Source: Chelatococcus sp. YT9 (GTDB lineage Bacteria; Pseudomonadota; Alphaproteobacteria; Rhizobiales; Beijerinckiaceae). From it: a stretch of 64,000 bases of DNA. The notes under the pieces are model-generated. The model saw nothing but the letters and a program-made list of their open reading frames with translations. It ran no database searches and was not told the DNA's origin. The stretch covers positions 232,637-296,636 of the forward strand of contig NZ_JAHBRW010000002.1 in the NCBI RefSeq assembly GCF_018398315.1, read 5' to 3'. A program made the translations under genes and the position numbers. Every line of letters starts with the position of its first letter. Within the stretch, counting starts at the first letter, position 1. Positions 44,230-54,700 of this stretch are shown here, piece by piece.

Positions 44230-45582
44230 TTAGCGTGCCGCTCCTGCGCAATTCTCGGCCCGGCTTGCGATATAGGCGCGCCAGTAGTCCGCCTGAGGGA
44301 AGTTTGGGTGGACGCTGATCAGGCTCCGCGGATCCACCGCTTTCAGAAGCGCCTCGCCGTGAGGAAGTGAGGACGGGGCGAGACACGCCAAGGCGTCGGC
44401 GCGCTCCCACACCCTCGCAGCGCTCGTGAGCTCCTGCGAAACCCAGATATTGTAAAGGTATGTGGTACCTGCTCCCAAACCGAGCGCGACTGCGAGAGCG
44501 ACCTGCATAATCCGGCCAAAACGGAGCAGCCAGCCGCAAATTCCTACCAGGGCAACGGCAACGCCGGGAAAGGCCGAGCGCGTATCGAGATAGGCGCAGG
44601 GCCACGCCGTTGCGCACCAGCTCTGATGTCTCAGGGTCGCTGCGACGGGAAGCGTCACGTAGACGCTGAAAAGGACGCCTATGGTGGCGATAGTAAGCCA
44701 GGGCCGGTCGCGTTCGAGATGCCGCAAGGCACCCCACGCTACCCCCGCGGTCAACACGGACATGCCAGCCCAGGCAGCGAGCGCCTTCCATGGCGCTTGT
44801 GCAAAATGCGCCCATTGGACTGGCAATATGACGGTCCCGTTCAGCACGTGAAAGAACGAAGTCCAGATCAAGGCACCTAGATTCCGGATGCCGTCCGGCG
44901 AATTGCTCTCATAGTGTGAGGGATGCACGATGCGGTAGCCAAGGTAGAGTGCCAGCGCGATGGTGATCGCCATCATGTCGAGCGCGAATCCTCGCGTTTT
45001 CAGTCTGGCGAGCCCCTCCTGCCTTCCAAGGGAAAAACTTGCAAGATATTCGCATCCGATAACACCAAGCCCGAACACCCATGCATACTCAGTGGTCACC
45101 ATGCTCAAGCACAGGATGACGCGGAGAATGCAGTCTGTGACGAGGGAGCGCTGCACCCCGCCGGCGAGCCGTGACGCCAGGATCAGCAGGAACGGCACCG
45201 TGTTCTGGAGCGGATAGCTGTTCGGCGGCATGTGATCAAACCCGAGACGCTGGTAAGTGACCAGCACCAGGAAGCTCAGCAATGCGACCGCTCGGGATCG
45301 ACACAGGCCGCCAACCCACAGTGCCGTGAGTAGCATCAGCCCGCCCCAAGCACCGAGAAAGCCAACCCTTACCCATGTAACGGCTGACAAATGGCTAGCC
45401 ATCATGTTGATGGGCAATACTACGAACTGTCCGATGCGCCCTTGCTGCGCAGCGGTTTCGCTCAGGAACTGGAAATTCTGTGCAAGCGTATTCTTAAGCG
45501 TTAAATAGTGGAACAGTATTTCATCAGCGGTCAGCCGGTAGCCGGCCAGGAAGGGCTGCGCTTGAAGTGCGGCCGCAACCAA
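44230..45582 (-). CDS. Polytopic membrane protein of unknown function
   Basis: The 450 or more residues contain about 11 hydrophobic segments, for example MLLTALWVGGLC, SFLVLVTYQRLGF, IAITLALYLGYR in type, and VAVALVGICGWLLRF. An acidic pair follows the first segment (YRLTADEILFH). Segment number and that Asp-Glu resemble GT-C membrane glycosyltransferases, but no family was recognised. The start is doubtful. TTG 45582 has no ribosome-binding site and would cut a hydrophobic segment in half. The frame stays open 21 codons upstream (to 45646) and completes that segment, without an ATG, GTG or TTG. A rare start codon or a frameshift is possible. It is divergent from the six-gene operon at 46016. 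Confidence 0.7.
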   Translation of the reverse strand: MVAAALQAQPFLAGYRLTADEILFHYLTLKNTLAQNFQFLSETAAQQGRIGQFVVLPINMMASHLSAVTWVRVGFLGAWGGLMLLTALWVGGLCRSRAVALLSFLVLVTYQRLGFDHMPPNSYPLQNTVPFLLILASRLAGGVQRSLVTDCILRVILCLSMVTTEYAWVFGLGVIGCEYLASFSLGRQEGLARLKTRGFALDMMAITIALALYLGYRIVHPSHYESNSPDGIRNLGALIWTSFFHVLNGTVILPVQWAHFAQAPWKALAAWAGMSVLTAGVAWGALRHLERDRPWLTIATIGVLFSVYVTLPVAATLRHQSWCATAWPCAYLDTRSAFPGVAVALVGICGWLLRFGRIMQVALAVALGLGAGTTYLYNIWVSQELTSAARVWERADALACLAPSSLPHGEALLKAVDPRSLISVHPNFPQADYWRAYIASRAENCAGAAR

Positions 45583-46015
45583 TGCGCAGATCCAGAGCGC
45601 AGCGAAAATGTTACTACGAATTCGGATTTGTTCCCCCGCCGAAACTATCTGGCCTGGAGACTGCAGGAAGTTCGTCCAGCGGCCGGCACAGGTATCATTT
45701 TACGGTCCCGATCGTCTACACGAGGATCTAGATAACATGTTGAGATCAAACCGCTCTGCCACCCGCACGCAAAGAGGAGCAAGCGCCCGCCGCGCGGCTC
45801 GCTCTCTCGCATAAATGCGACGGGGAAGCAAGGGACGTTTGCGCCTTTGACGCCGGCGCTTCCGAGGCAAGACGTCGGTCGGTGCCGGCCCCAGGCTTAG
45901 GGGAGCTCTCAAGGCTCGCCCACGATGCCAAGGACCCCGCGAGAGTAAGCCGTTAACCTGAGCTATATTTTGCTGGTCATCGTTGCTTGGCTCGGGTAGC
46001 ATTCCACCATTCTGC
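45583..46015. other. 433-bp divergent intergenic region before the large operon
   Basis: No supported gene on either strand. It must hold promoters for the membrane protein (leftward) and for the six-gene operon (rightward). A TATATT near 45963-45970 is a possible -10 element for the rightward transcript, but no convincing -35 was found. Its first ~65 bp probably code for the true N-terminus of the membrane protein. Confidence 0.4.
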
Positions 46016-47029
46016 ATGGACATTGGATCGGGGTTTTTGTCGATCATGCCCGTTCGCAAGACTGAAAGCCGTATTCCTGAGAATTATCAGGCTTCCGATC
46101 TGGGCCAAGCTAATCTTTCGGCCGACGGAGGCTCCGCCGTTGTGTCCTACATCACATCGCCTCTGGTTGTTGGAAGACGGAATACTTTCATCGTCTTCAT
46201 CACTGATGCGGCTTTAGCGGCATCTGTGCAGTCATTCGAATGGTCGTTCGTGGAGAGCGATGGCGCACCTACGGTCGAAACCACGGCGGCTGGCGAGATC
46301 AGCTATAGTCCGGGCGTAACGGGACGCCTCTCAACAACGGTGCGGTGCCTTGACGGGGGCGGATCCGCGCTCGCTGCGCTCACCCTCAATCAGTCGGTTG
46401 TTGCCGCTCACGCCGGGCTGGAGGCGATGATTGTGGCTGGCGCTGACGAGCCCGGCCCTTCCGCAGCGAACCCGGATGTGTCACGTGAACTCGTGAACGA
46501 CTACAATATCTACTACCAGAACGTGGTCCCACGCTCAGGGGCCGTGGATGACGGCTTTCGGCGGTTGGTATTTACCATGCTCATGGAAAGCGCATTGCAG
46601 CGCAATGTAGGGCGCCGTCAGGCCGATCTCTCAGAAGTGGCCGCCGTCCTCAATGCCGGCTCAGCCGGCTTTGCCACCCTGGCGGGCAGAGGACTGGGCA
46701 TTGCGGGGTTGCGCCCTGCGCTCCTCGCGATGATCGTCGGCCCCCACCTGCCCTGGACGGAACTGCCGACCGTCGGACCAGCTCATACGCTGGCCGAGGA
46801 GGAACTGCGTCATAAAACGGCCGCGCTACCGGAGACCGCGCGCATCGACCTTTTCAACCTCGCCCGTTTTCCAAAGAGCAGCATCACCCAATGTGGAAGG
46901 GTGATCGAGACCCTGCGCGACCGCTATTTCAATGGCATCGACTTCGACGCGGTCCTGCGCGAGTTGTCCGGCACGCGGGCCCACTGGATCAACAGACATT
47001 ACAGGGAAGGCCCCTTGACGCGCGCGTGA
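46016..47029 (+). CDS. Hypothetical protein with Ig-like N-terminal region (first gene of six-gene operon)
   Basis: The ~337-residue protein has no recognised family. Residues ~35-125 have a beta-strand pattern like an Ig/PKD domain (PLVVGRRNTFIVFITDA, QSFEWSFVESDGAPTVE, GRLSTTVRCLDGGGSALAAL). The remainder is mostly helical (NDYNIYYQNVVPRSGAVDDG, RLVFTMLMESALQRNVGRRQ) and ends with a basic segment (THWIN-like RAHWINRHYREG). There is no signal peptide or membrane segment. Start is uncertain between ATG 46016 and ATG 46046; neither has a good Shine-Dalgarno. It is followed by the peptidase-like gene after 40 bp. Confidence 0.7.
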   Translation: MDIGSGFLSIMPVRKTESRIPENYQASDLGQANLSADGGSAVVSYITSPLVVGRRNTFIVFITDAALAASVQSFEWSFVESDGAPTVETTAAGEISYSPGVTGRLSTTVRCLDGGGSALAALTLNQSVVAAHAGLEAMIVAGADEPGPSAANPDVSRELVNDYNIYYQNVVPRSGAVDDGFRRLVFTMLMESALQRNVGRRQADLSEVAAVLNAGSAGFATLAGRGLGIAGLRPALLAMIVGPHLPWTELPTVGPAHTLAEEELRHKTAALPETARIDLFNLARFPKSSITQCGRVIETLRDRYFNGIDFDAVLRELSGTRAHWINRHYREGPLTRA

Positions 47030-47069
47030 CATTCAACCCCGCCGATCCGTGCGGGCTGGAGGATCGGGA

Positions 47070-48287
47070 ATGGGGAGGACCAGCAAGCGATCGCAAACGG
47101 CCGGCCATGAGGCCATCCGTACGCTTGCGCCGAACACAGCCCCGGGGGAGCCCGGGCCAGATCCCGGGGGCGGGCCAGCCTCGACATTTCCCTTGCCGCC
47201 AGCTTTGGAGACCGCCGCGCAAAACTTCCGGCAGCTTTTCACGGACAACGGCTCGGAATACCATCTGCTAGGCGGCCAGTTCGCCCTTGTACGCGCCATG
47301 CGCGCCGCTCTGAAAACGAAGATCTACGACATCAACGATATCGCATTGCGCGAAGCGCTGCTTGCCTTGACCGAGGACGACGGCTGGAGTGATCTTGTCG
47401 ATGCGCTGCGCTCAACGGGCAGTATTCACAACCACAAGCCCTACCGAGATGGCCTGCCTGCTGGCCACCCCGATAAGGCAAAGCCTTACGGTGTGCTGAG
47501 ATCCGGCTCGAGGGTCAACGGCACAGCGGCCTATACGTCGGCCACAGCATCCGCACGCGATAAAATGAATGCCGCGCAAGTCTCCCTGGCCGATAAGGCA
47601 GTAGCCACCGCCGTGCTCAGCGACAACACAGCAAGCGGCGAGTGGGCCTACGGGCGGGTCAATCAGTGGCTCGGCCAACCTAAGCTCGCGCCTGCCACCT
47701 TCGACAAGGTTTCCTTACCACGGCAATGCGCCCTTTTTCTCGATTCGACCGTGATGTGCGGCTCTGCCTCACAGTTCACAGCCAAACAACTTTTCAGAAC
47801 CCGCAATGTCGACACACAATCACTGCCGGCTTTCTCCCCCGTCACCCTGACGAGCTTGAATGCTAAAGATAGCCGCTCGACAGACACGAACCTCATTCTG
47901 AACTACACACCCAATACGTTACAGAGCACGGTTGCCAAGGCTACGGCGCTTCTGTCCGCCGGCGGCTATCTGGTCGCTGGCTGCCTAAGCGGCAGAAAAC
48001 ACGAGGACGATCACCCCCCGATCGAGCACTACATTCTCCTCTTTGCCGTCGCAGATAATATGTTCCTTTTTTGGGATCCCGACGTATCCGTCACGAATAT
48101 TGCTGAGCTAACTAGTAAGATCGGGCCGGCTGTCGGCGTAATGATCTACGACAATGCAGATTCCACTCGACCAAAACTATCGACCGGACTCAATTTCAGC
48201 GATTTGTCTGATATTGACATCAACGGGCATCACACCAACCACCGCAAAAGACACCGCTATCAGGTCATGACCTTGGCAAAGCCATAA
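47070..48287 (+). CDS. Protein with C39-like (papain-fold) cysteine peptidase domain
   Basis: The 405-residue protein has a Pro/Gly-rich N-terminus (residues ~20-45), a helical middle, and a C-terminal domain that resembles bacterial C39-type peptidases. RQCALFLDSTVMCGSASQF supplies an oxyanion Gln (~219) and a candidate nucleophile Cys (~230) in a CGxAS context. GGYLVAGCLSG precedes IEHYILLFAVADNMFLFWDP, which gives His ~320 and Asp ~336. This order and spacing (Q, C, then HYxxL, then DP) is typical of the fold. No family was recognised outright. ATG 47070 has GGAGG seven bases upstream. Processing or cross-linking of operon partners is possible but unproven. Confidence 0.7.
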   Translation: MGRTSKRSQTAGHEAIRTLAPNTAPGEPGPDPGGGPASTFPLPPALETAAQNFRQLFTDNGSEYHLLGGQFALVRAMRAALKTKIYDINDIALREALLALTEDDGWSDLVDALRSTGSIHNHKPYRDGLPAGHPDKAKPYGVLRSGSRVNGTAAYTSATASARDKMNAAQVSLADKAVATAVLSDNTASGEWAYGRVNQWLGQPKLAPATFDKVSLPRQCALFLDSTVMCGSASQFTAKQLFRTRNVDTQSLPAFSPVTLTSLNAKDSRSTDTNLILNYTPNTLQSTVAKATALLSAGGYLVAGCLSGRKHEDDHPPIEHYILLFAVADNMFLFWDPDVSVTNIAELTSKIGPAVGVMIYDNADSTRPKLSTGLNFSDLSDIDINGHHTNHRKRHRYQVMTLAKP

Positions 48288-48312
48288 GCCAAACCGGAAT
48301 AGGCTCCGCATC

Positions 48313-51300
48313 ATGTCCCAGAACGCCCTCGCCTCCCTCATCTGCGACATCGCGGTGGCGTTCGGATCGGTCGCCGACATCGATACGCCGGAACGAGCGG
48401 CCGCCCTCTTTGCCAAGCTCGGCTATGCCGTGCCGGGGGCCACCGCCGTGGGCGCGCTCTCCCGTCTTAAGAGTGCGGTGGCCGGGCTTGGCGGAAGTGT
48501 GCGGGCGTCGGCCAGCATCGAGACCGACAATGGCAAGCTTGCCGCCAATATCGATCTGCTGGCGCGGCTCGCCGCCGTCTCCGATGCCATGCGCCAGCTT
48601 CAATCCGCCCTTCAGGGCGCCGGTGTCCCCAACCTCGGCGAGCTCGTGCCACGGCTGACGGACCATCTCCTGCTCGACCATATCGATCGCGCGCTGCCGC
48701 AACTGCACGAGGGGTTGCTGCTGTTCGGGCTGATCGATTGCAACGAGGAACCGGCGGCTGGCCAGCCCATGCGGCGCATCAACTGGCGACGCCTTGGCGC
48801 CTTGCTCACCGCACCCGGCGAGATCGCCCGGGATGTCTATCGTTTCGACACCAACCTCGATATCGACCTGCTCCTTGGACGCTTGGAGGCGCTGATGCGC
48901 GCTTCCGGCATGCCGGGCGGGCGCTATCCGCAATCGGCTGCGACCAAGGCGGCTTTGGGCAACGCCGGCACCGGACTGCCCGAACTGCGTTTCCCCTTCT
49001 TCCAGAAAGGCTTTACGCCCGAGACCTACAGCCAGTTCGGCATCACCATTTCGCCGGCCGAGGCCATCGGCGGCAAGCGCCGGGGCGTGGCGCTCCTCCC
49101 CTATATCAGGGGCGGCAACAGCTTCCAGTTCAATGTCTGCGACCGGGGTGAGCTCGTCTTTTCGTCCACAGCCGACATTCGCAAGGTCGGCTTTACCGTG
49201 CGGCCTCCCTTCACGGCTGAAGGGCTTTTCGATCTCACCGGCGCCTTCGGCGCCAGTATCGCAATTCGCGAGAAGAAGGCCCGTGCTGAGGAAGTCACCC
49301 TCATCGGCTCACCCGGCGGCACGCGCCTCTCCATTCAGGGCCTCGGCTTCAATGTCTTTGCCGGCACACCGCAAGGCAAGCTTGACCTCGGCGTCGAAGC
49401 CGAGATTGGAGCCTTTCGTTTCGTCATCGATGCCGGCGAGGCAGACGGCTTTCTGCAGAAGGTCCTCTCCGGCCGGCATGTGGAAGCGGAAACAGACCTC
49501 GCCTTCGGCATGGCGCTCCTCTCGGGCTTCACCTTCCGCGGTGGCGGCAAGCTCGCGCTGGAGCTCAGCACCCATATCTATCTCGGCCCGGCCAAGCTCG
49601 ATGGCATCCGGCTCGGGCTCGGCCCGAGCAGCGACCGCTTCAGCCTCGATACGGGCGCGCTGCTGAAGTTCGACCTCGGGCCGCTCAAGGCGGTGGTCGA
49701 GGACATCGGCCTTTCGACCAGTCTCGATTTCCGGCCGGGCAATCTCGGTCCCGCGCATCTCAGCGTCGGCTTCAAGCCGCCGAAGGGCGTGGGACTCTCC
49801 GTGGATGCGGGCATCGTCACCGGCGGCGGCTATCTCAGCCTCGATCCCGAACGGGGCGAATATGCCGGCGCCATCGAGCTCAGCTTCAGCGGCATCGTCG
49901 CGCTCAAGGCCTTCGGGCTCATCTCGACCAGGATGCCCGATGGCTCCAAGGGCTTTTCGCTCGTCATCATCATCTCGGTCGAGTTCGGTACGGGCATCCA
50001 GCTCGGCTTCGGCTTCACGCTGCTGGCGGTTGGCGGCCTTATCGGCCTCAACCGGACGATGAATCTCGAAGCGCTGATGGACGGCGTGCGCACCGGCTCC
50101 ATTGAATCCATCATGTTCCCGCGGGACGTGGTCGCGAACGCACCGAAGATCATCAGCGATCTCAGGACGTTGTTCCCGGCGCAGGAAGGCACCTTCCTCA
50201 TCGGGCCGATGGCCAAGCTCGGCTGGGGTACGCCGACGCTGGTCAGCGTCTCGCTCGGGATCATCATCGAGATCCCGGGCAACATCGCCATCATCGGGGT
50301 CCTGAAGGTGGCGATCCCGGCCGAGGATGCACCGCTTATCATCCTTCAGGTCAATTTCGCCGGCGCCATCGAATTCGACAAGCAACGCATCTATTTCTTC
50401 GCCTCGCTGTTTGAATCCCGGGTCGTCTTCCTCACCATCGACGGCGAGATGGGATTGCTCGTGGCCTTTGGCGACGACGCGAATTTCGTCGTCAGCGTCG
50501 GTGGTTTCCACCCCCGTTTCGCGCCGCCGCCCCTGCCCTTCCCAAGCCCAAGGCGCATCAGCGTCAGCCTCCTCAGCACACCGTTGTCCCGAGTAAGGAT
50601 CGAGGGCTATTTCGCCGTCACAGCCAATTCCGTGCAATTCGGGGCGCGGGTCGAGGTCTATTTCGGCTTCAGCGCCCTCAACGTCAAAGGCCATCTCGCC
50701 TTCGACGCGCTGTTCCAGTTCTCGCCCTTCCGCTTCATCATCGAGATCTCCGCCTCGCTGTCGGCGAATGTCTTCGGCGCGGGGCTGTTTTCGGTGCGTG
50801 TCCGGGGCGAGCTGCAAGGCCCCGCGAAATGGCGCATCAGGGGTCAAGGCTCGATCTCTTTGCTCTTCTGGGATGTCGATGTGGACATCAACGAGAGCTG
50901 GGGCGAGAGCGCCGACACCCTGCTGCCGCCGATCGCGGTACTGCCGCTGCTCGCCGGCGAATATGCTAAGATGGAGAACTGGCGGGCAATCCTGCCCGCA
51001 GGGAACGGGCTCTTCGTCACGCTGCGCAAGATGCCGGCCGAGGAAGCAGCGCTTGTCCTTCATCCCGTCGGCCACCTGGCGATCAGCCAGCGCGCCGTGC
51101 CGCTCGCCATCAAGCTCGACAAGATTGGCAATCAGGCGCCCAGTGACGTCAACCGGCTGACGATCGATGTCGCCGGCGGCGGGCTCGCCAAGCGCGACGA
51201 CGCCTTCGAGCCCTTCGCGCCGGCGCAGTTCCAGAATTTCTCAGATGCCGACAAGCTGTCGCGGCCAGCCTTCGCGCCGGAGAAATCCGGTTTGCATCTG

Positions 51301-51696
51301 TCCGCAGCAGGCGCCGATCTGCGGACGAGCCGCATGGTCAAACGCATCGTGCGTTACGAAGAGATCATCATCGACAACAACTTCAAGCGCTTTACGCGGC
51401 GCTTCTTCCTCTTCGCCGGCACGCTGTTCAATTTCTTCCTCAACGGCGCGGCGATCACCCATTGCGCGCTCTCGAAGGCCGCCAAGAAGCAGCTCGATCC
51501 GTTCGAGGACAAGATCACGGTGATGCCTGAGACCTTTACCGTGGCTTTCCAGGCGACCAACAAGGCCTTCGCCGCCAATGCCGGCGCCTTCCGCAGCGAG
51601 GCGAGCGCCCGCCAGTTCATGAATGACGTCGTCGCGAACGATCCCACACTGATGGACGCCGTCCACGTCATTCCAAGCTACGAGCGGGCGGCATGA
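48313..51696 (+). CDS. Large beta-rich protein (DUF6603-like)
   Basis: The 1127-residue protein has a helical N-terminus (~1-210) and then some 750 residues of alternating hydrophobic/polar beta strands separated by glycines. Landmarks are GGGYLSLDPERGEYAGAIEL (~505), GFSLVIIISVEFGTGIQLGF with GFTLLAVGGLIGLNRTMNLE (~555), IGPMAKLGWGTPTLVSVSLG (~630), and ISLLFWDVDVDINESWG (~850). I remember this pattern as DUF6603, a domain of unknown function; the name needs checking. There is no signal peptide. The strand pattern would suit a long beta sheet, solenoid or groove. It starts 25 bp after the peptidase-like gene and is followed by gene four after 46 bp. Confidence 0.78.
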   Translation: MSQNALASLICDIAVAFGSVADIDTPERAAALFAKLGYAVPGATAVGALSRLKSAVAGLGGSVRASASIETDNGKLAANIDLLARLAAVSDAMRQLQSALQGAGVPNLGELVPRLTDHLLLDHIDRALPQLHEGLLLFGLIDCNEEPAAGQPMRRINWRRLGALLTAPGEIARDVYRFDTNLDIDLLLGRLEALMRASGMPGGRYPQSAATKAALGNAGTGLPELRFPFFQKGFTPETYSQFGITISPAEAIGGKRRGVALLPYIRGGNSFQFNVCDRGELVFSSTADIRKVGFTVRPPFTAEGLFDLTGAFGASIAIREKKARAEEVTLIGSPGGTRLSIQGLGFNVFAGTPQGKLDLGVEAEIGAFRFVIDAGEADGFLQKVLSGRHVEAETDLAFGMALLSGFTFRGGGKLALELSTHIYLGPAKLDGIRLGLGPSSDRFSLDTGALLKFDLGPLKAVVEDIGLSTSLDFRPGNLGPAHLSVGFKPPKGVGLSVDAGIVTGGGYLSLDPERGEYAGAIELSFSGIVALKAFGLISTRMPDGSKGFSLVIIISVEFGTGIQLGFGFTLLAVGGLIGLNRTMNLEALMDGVRTGSIESIMFPRDVVANAPKIISDLRTLFPAQEGTFLIGPMAKLGWGTPTLVSVSLGIIIEIPGNIAIIGVLKVAIPAEDAPLIILQVNFAGAIEFDKQRIYFFASLFESRVVFLTIDGEMGLLVAFGDDANFVVSVGGFHPRFAPPPLPFPSPRRISVSLLSTPLSRVRIEGYFAVTANSVQFGARVEVYFGFSALNVKGHLAFDALFQFSPFRFIIEISASLSANVFGAGLFSVRVRGELQGPAKWRIRGQGSISLLFWDVDVDINESWGESADTLLPPIAVLPLLAGEYAKMENWRAILPAGNGLFVTLRKMPAEEAALVLHPVGHLAISQRAVPLAIKLDKIGNQAPSDVNRLTIDVAGGGLAKRDDAFEPFAPAQFQNFSDADKLSRPAFAPEKSGLHLSAAGADLRTSRMVKRIVRYEEIIIDNNFKRFTRRFFLFAGTLFNFFLNGAAITHCALSKAAKKQLDPFEDKITVMPETFTVAFQATNKAFAANAGAFRSEASARQFMNDVVANDPTLMDAVHVIPSYERAA

Positions 51697-51742
51697 AGGG
51701 GCGCGCGGGCGTAATGGCCAGAGCGATGGCGGGGGTGACGGA

Positions 51743-54700
51743 ATGAGCGTGATCGGCACCTACTCCTTCCTGCCATGGCTGCGCCAGGGGCTCGCCAACC
51801 AGATCGCGACAGCCGATTTCGATCCGTCTGTCAAAGTCAGGGCCTCGGTGAGCATCGACCTAGCGCTGACTGGCGACAAGCTCGGCGGTGGCACGGCAAC
51901 CGAGACTGTGAGCCGTCCCATGGCGCTGTTTGGCCCCGGCGATATCGTGGGCATCGACAAGCGCGCCATCGTGCGTGTCGAGCCGCGCGACTGGGTCACG
52001 AATTTCGAGCCCAACTATCTGCCGGCCATCGAATTCTACGACGAGGATTTTCCGTGGCGCTACACACCGGCGGCGCCCGATCTCGGCCGGGGGCGGCTGC
52101 GTCCCTGGCTTGCCCTCGTCGTCCTCGCGGAAGGCGAGTTCAAGGACGGCAAGGCAGGGCTCGACCGGCCGTTACCTTATGTCGACGTCGACAATCTCGC
52201 CGCCTTTCCCCGCGCCGACGAGCTGTGGGCCTGGGCCCATGTCCATGTCAACCGCAGCCTCGCGGCAGGCGACAGCGAGTTCGTCTCGACGGATGTGAAC
52301 GCGGTCCTGTCGAAGTTCGGCGCCGTCCTCGCTGAAAACCCGGATCTTGCGTATTCGCGGATCATCTCGCCGCGCAAGCTGGCGGAGAACACCGCCTACC
52401 ACGCCTTTCTCGTGCCGACCTTCGAGACGGGGCGTCGCGCCGGCCTCAAGATCGAGATCGGCGACGATGTTCCCGCGACCTTGTCCGCCTGGGACGCAGG
52501 CACCCGGCCGGAGCCGCAGAGCTTTCCCTATTATCACCGCTGGTTCTTCCACACGGGCGCGCGCGGCGATTTCGAGATGCTCGTCCGCCTGCTCAAGCCG
52601 AAGCCGGTCGATCCGCGCGTCGGCACGCGCGAGATGGACGTTCAATATCCGGGCGCTAATGTCTCGGGGCTCGACAAGCCGGAGCTGGGCGGCATCCTCA
52701 AGCTAGGTGGCGCGCTTCGCCCCCCGGCGAAGGTGCCGGCCACGCCACCGGACATGTTCGAGACCTGGGACGATCCCTTTCCGAGGCCGCTGCAGGAGGA
52801 TCTCGCCCGGCTTCTCAACCTGCCTGACGACTACCAGCGCGCAGGCGACCCCGACCCGATCATCGCGCCACCTCTCTACGGAACCTGGCATGCCCTGACG
52901 AAGCGGGTGCTGAAGGAGGCCGACGGCACGCCGGCAGCGAACTGGGACAACTGGGTGCACCGGCTCAATCTCGATCCGCGCTTTCGCGTGCCGGCGGGTT
53001 TCGGCACCCGCATCATCCAGGATAACCAGGAAAAATACATGGATGCGGCCTGGGAGCAGATCGGCAACGTGCTTGAGGCGCAGCGCCGGATCCGCTTCGG
53101 CCAATTCGCAGTGAAGGTCAGCGAGATCTGGTACGACCGCCATCTGCTGCCACTCGTCGGTGTCAGCCGGCAAAAGGCCCTCCTGCTCATGGCGCCGCTG
53201 AACAAGCGTATCCTCACCGGGGCGTTCACCATCCACCACGCGCAGGCGACGAGCCTGCTGCAGCCGGTCATGACATCGGCGCCCTTGCGGCGCATCATCC
53301 GGGCGCGCGGGCGGCTGATCAGCGCCCTTCCCTTCGACGCCGCGCGCCCGCCCGACCAGCTCATCGATCGTGTCAACAAAGGCGAGGTCAGCGCAGCACC
53401 TCCCAAACAGACGCCGCCCGGCCTCTTCACCGCCGATCAGGCGGCGGACGCGCTCGTGCCGGCTGCCGCGCCGCCCTGGGTGGTGGATTGGCTGAAGCGC
53501 CTGCCGCCTCTGCCATGGCTCGTCATTCTCGTCGCCATTCTCATCGCTCTCCTCTGCCTCCTGGTGCTGTCACCGACCATCGGGGTCCTCCTGGCGGCGC
53601 TCGTCATCGCTGGCGCGGTCTATCTCAGACGGTGGCTCAACCAATGGGCTCCGTCGGTCGCCGCGTCAGAGGCCTTGAAGGAGGACAACCAGACGCCAGC
53701 GGCCGTCGATGCCATGCCGGGAGCCGGCGGCTTCGTCATTACCGAGCCAGGCTCCGGATTCCTGCCCGGTCGCGGCCCGGACAGTCAGGAGGCCATGCGC
53801 TTCAAGACCGCCCTGAAGGAGGGCTTCGCGCTCGTCCAGGCGAGCGCCGCCGCCGGCGCGGCCCCGGTCCGGCGGCCGCTCGATCTCGACGACCTCACCG
53901 CGACAGCCGTCAAGGCGATCAATCCCACGCACACGATCCCGCGCCGGATCCGCGCCGACCTCTTCGTTCCACCGCGTCTCATCGCCGAGATCGGGGAAGC
54001 CTTCGTCGAGCCCATGGCCTACCCCGTCATCGATCAGCCGATGTACGAGCCGCTGACGGCGCGCTCCTCGGAGCTTTTCCTGCCGAACATCAATCTCATC
54101 GCAAATAATTCAATCACGCTGCTCGAGACCAACCAGCGTTTCATCGAATCCTATATGGTCGGCCTCAACCATGAATTCGCGCGCGAACTCCTGTGGAGAG
54201 AATATCCGACCGATCAGCGCGGCTCGATATTTCGCCAATTCTGGGACGTGCGCTCGTTCTTCAACAGGGACAATCTCGATGACGAGGCGCTGAAGGAAAA
54301 GCTCCGCGACATCAAGCCCCTCCACACATGGAGCCGGACGTCCACACTCGGCAGCCACGACAACCGCGAAGCCGTCGCCGGCGCGACGGAAGAAGAGCTG
54401 GTGCTCGTCATTCGGGGGGAATTGCTGAAGCGTTATCCAACCGCCGTCATCTATGCCCATCGCGCCGTCTGGCAACGCAAGGACGACGGCACCGAGGCCG
54501 ACAAGGCCCGTGAGCCGTGGGATCGCCATGGCCCGATCGACAATCTCAAGGAGCGGCGCCTCGCGCCTCTGACCGCCGCCGAGGAGGCCAATCCGCCGAA
54601 GTCCAAGGTCTTGACGCCGCTCTACCAGGCACGCGTCGAGCCCGACATCTATTTCTTCGGCTTCGACCTAACCGTGGACAAGGCAAAAGGGGGCACGGGT

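Noticed and set aside
49309-51075. 588-codon open frame antisense to the DUF6603-like gene
   Set aside because: Mirror of a high-GC gene; composition is charged and low in hydrophobics, with no domain and no ribosome-binding site.
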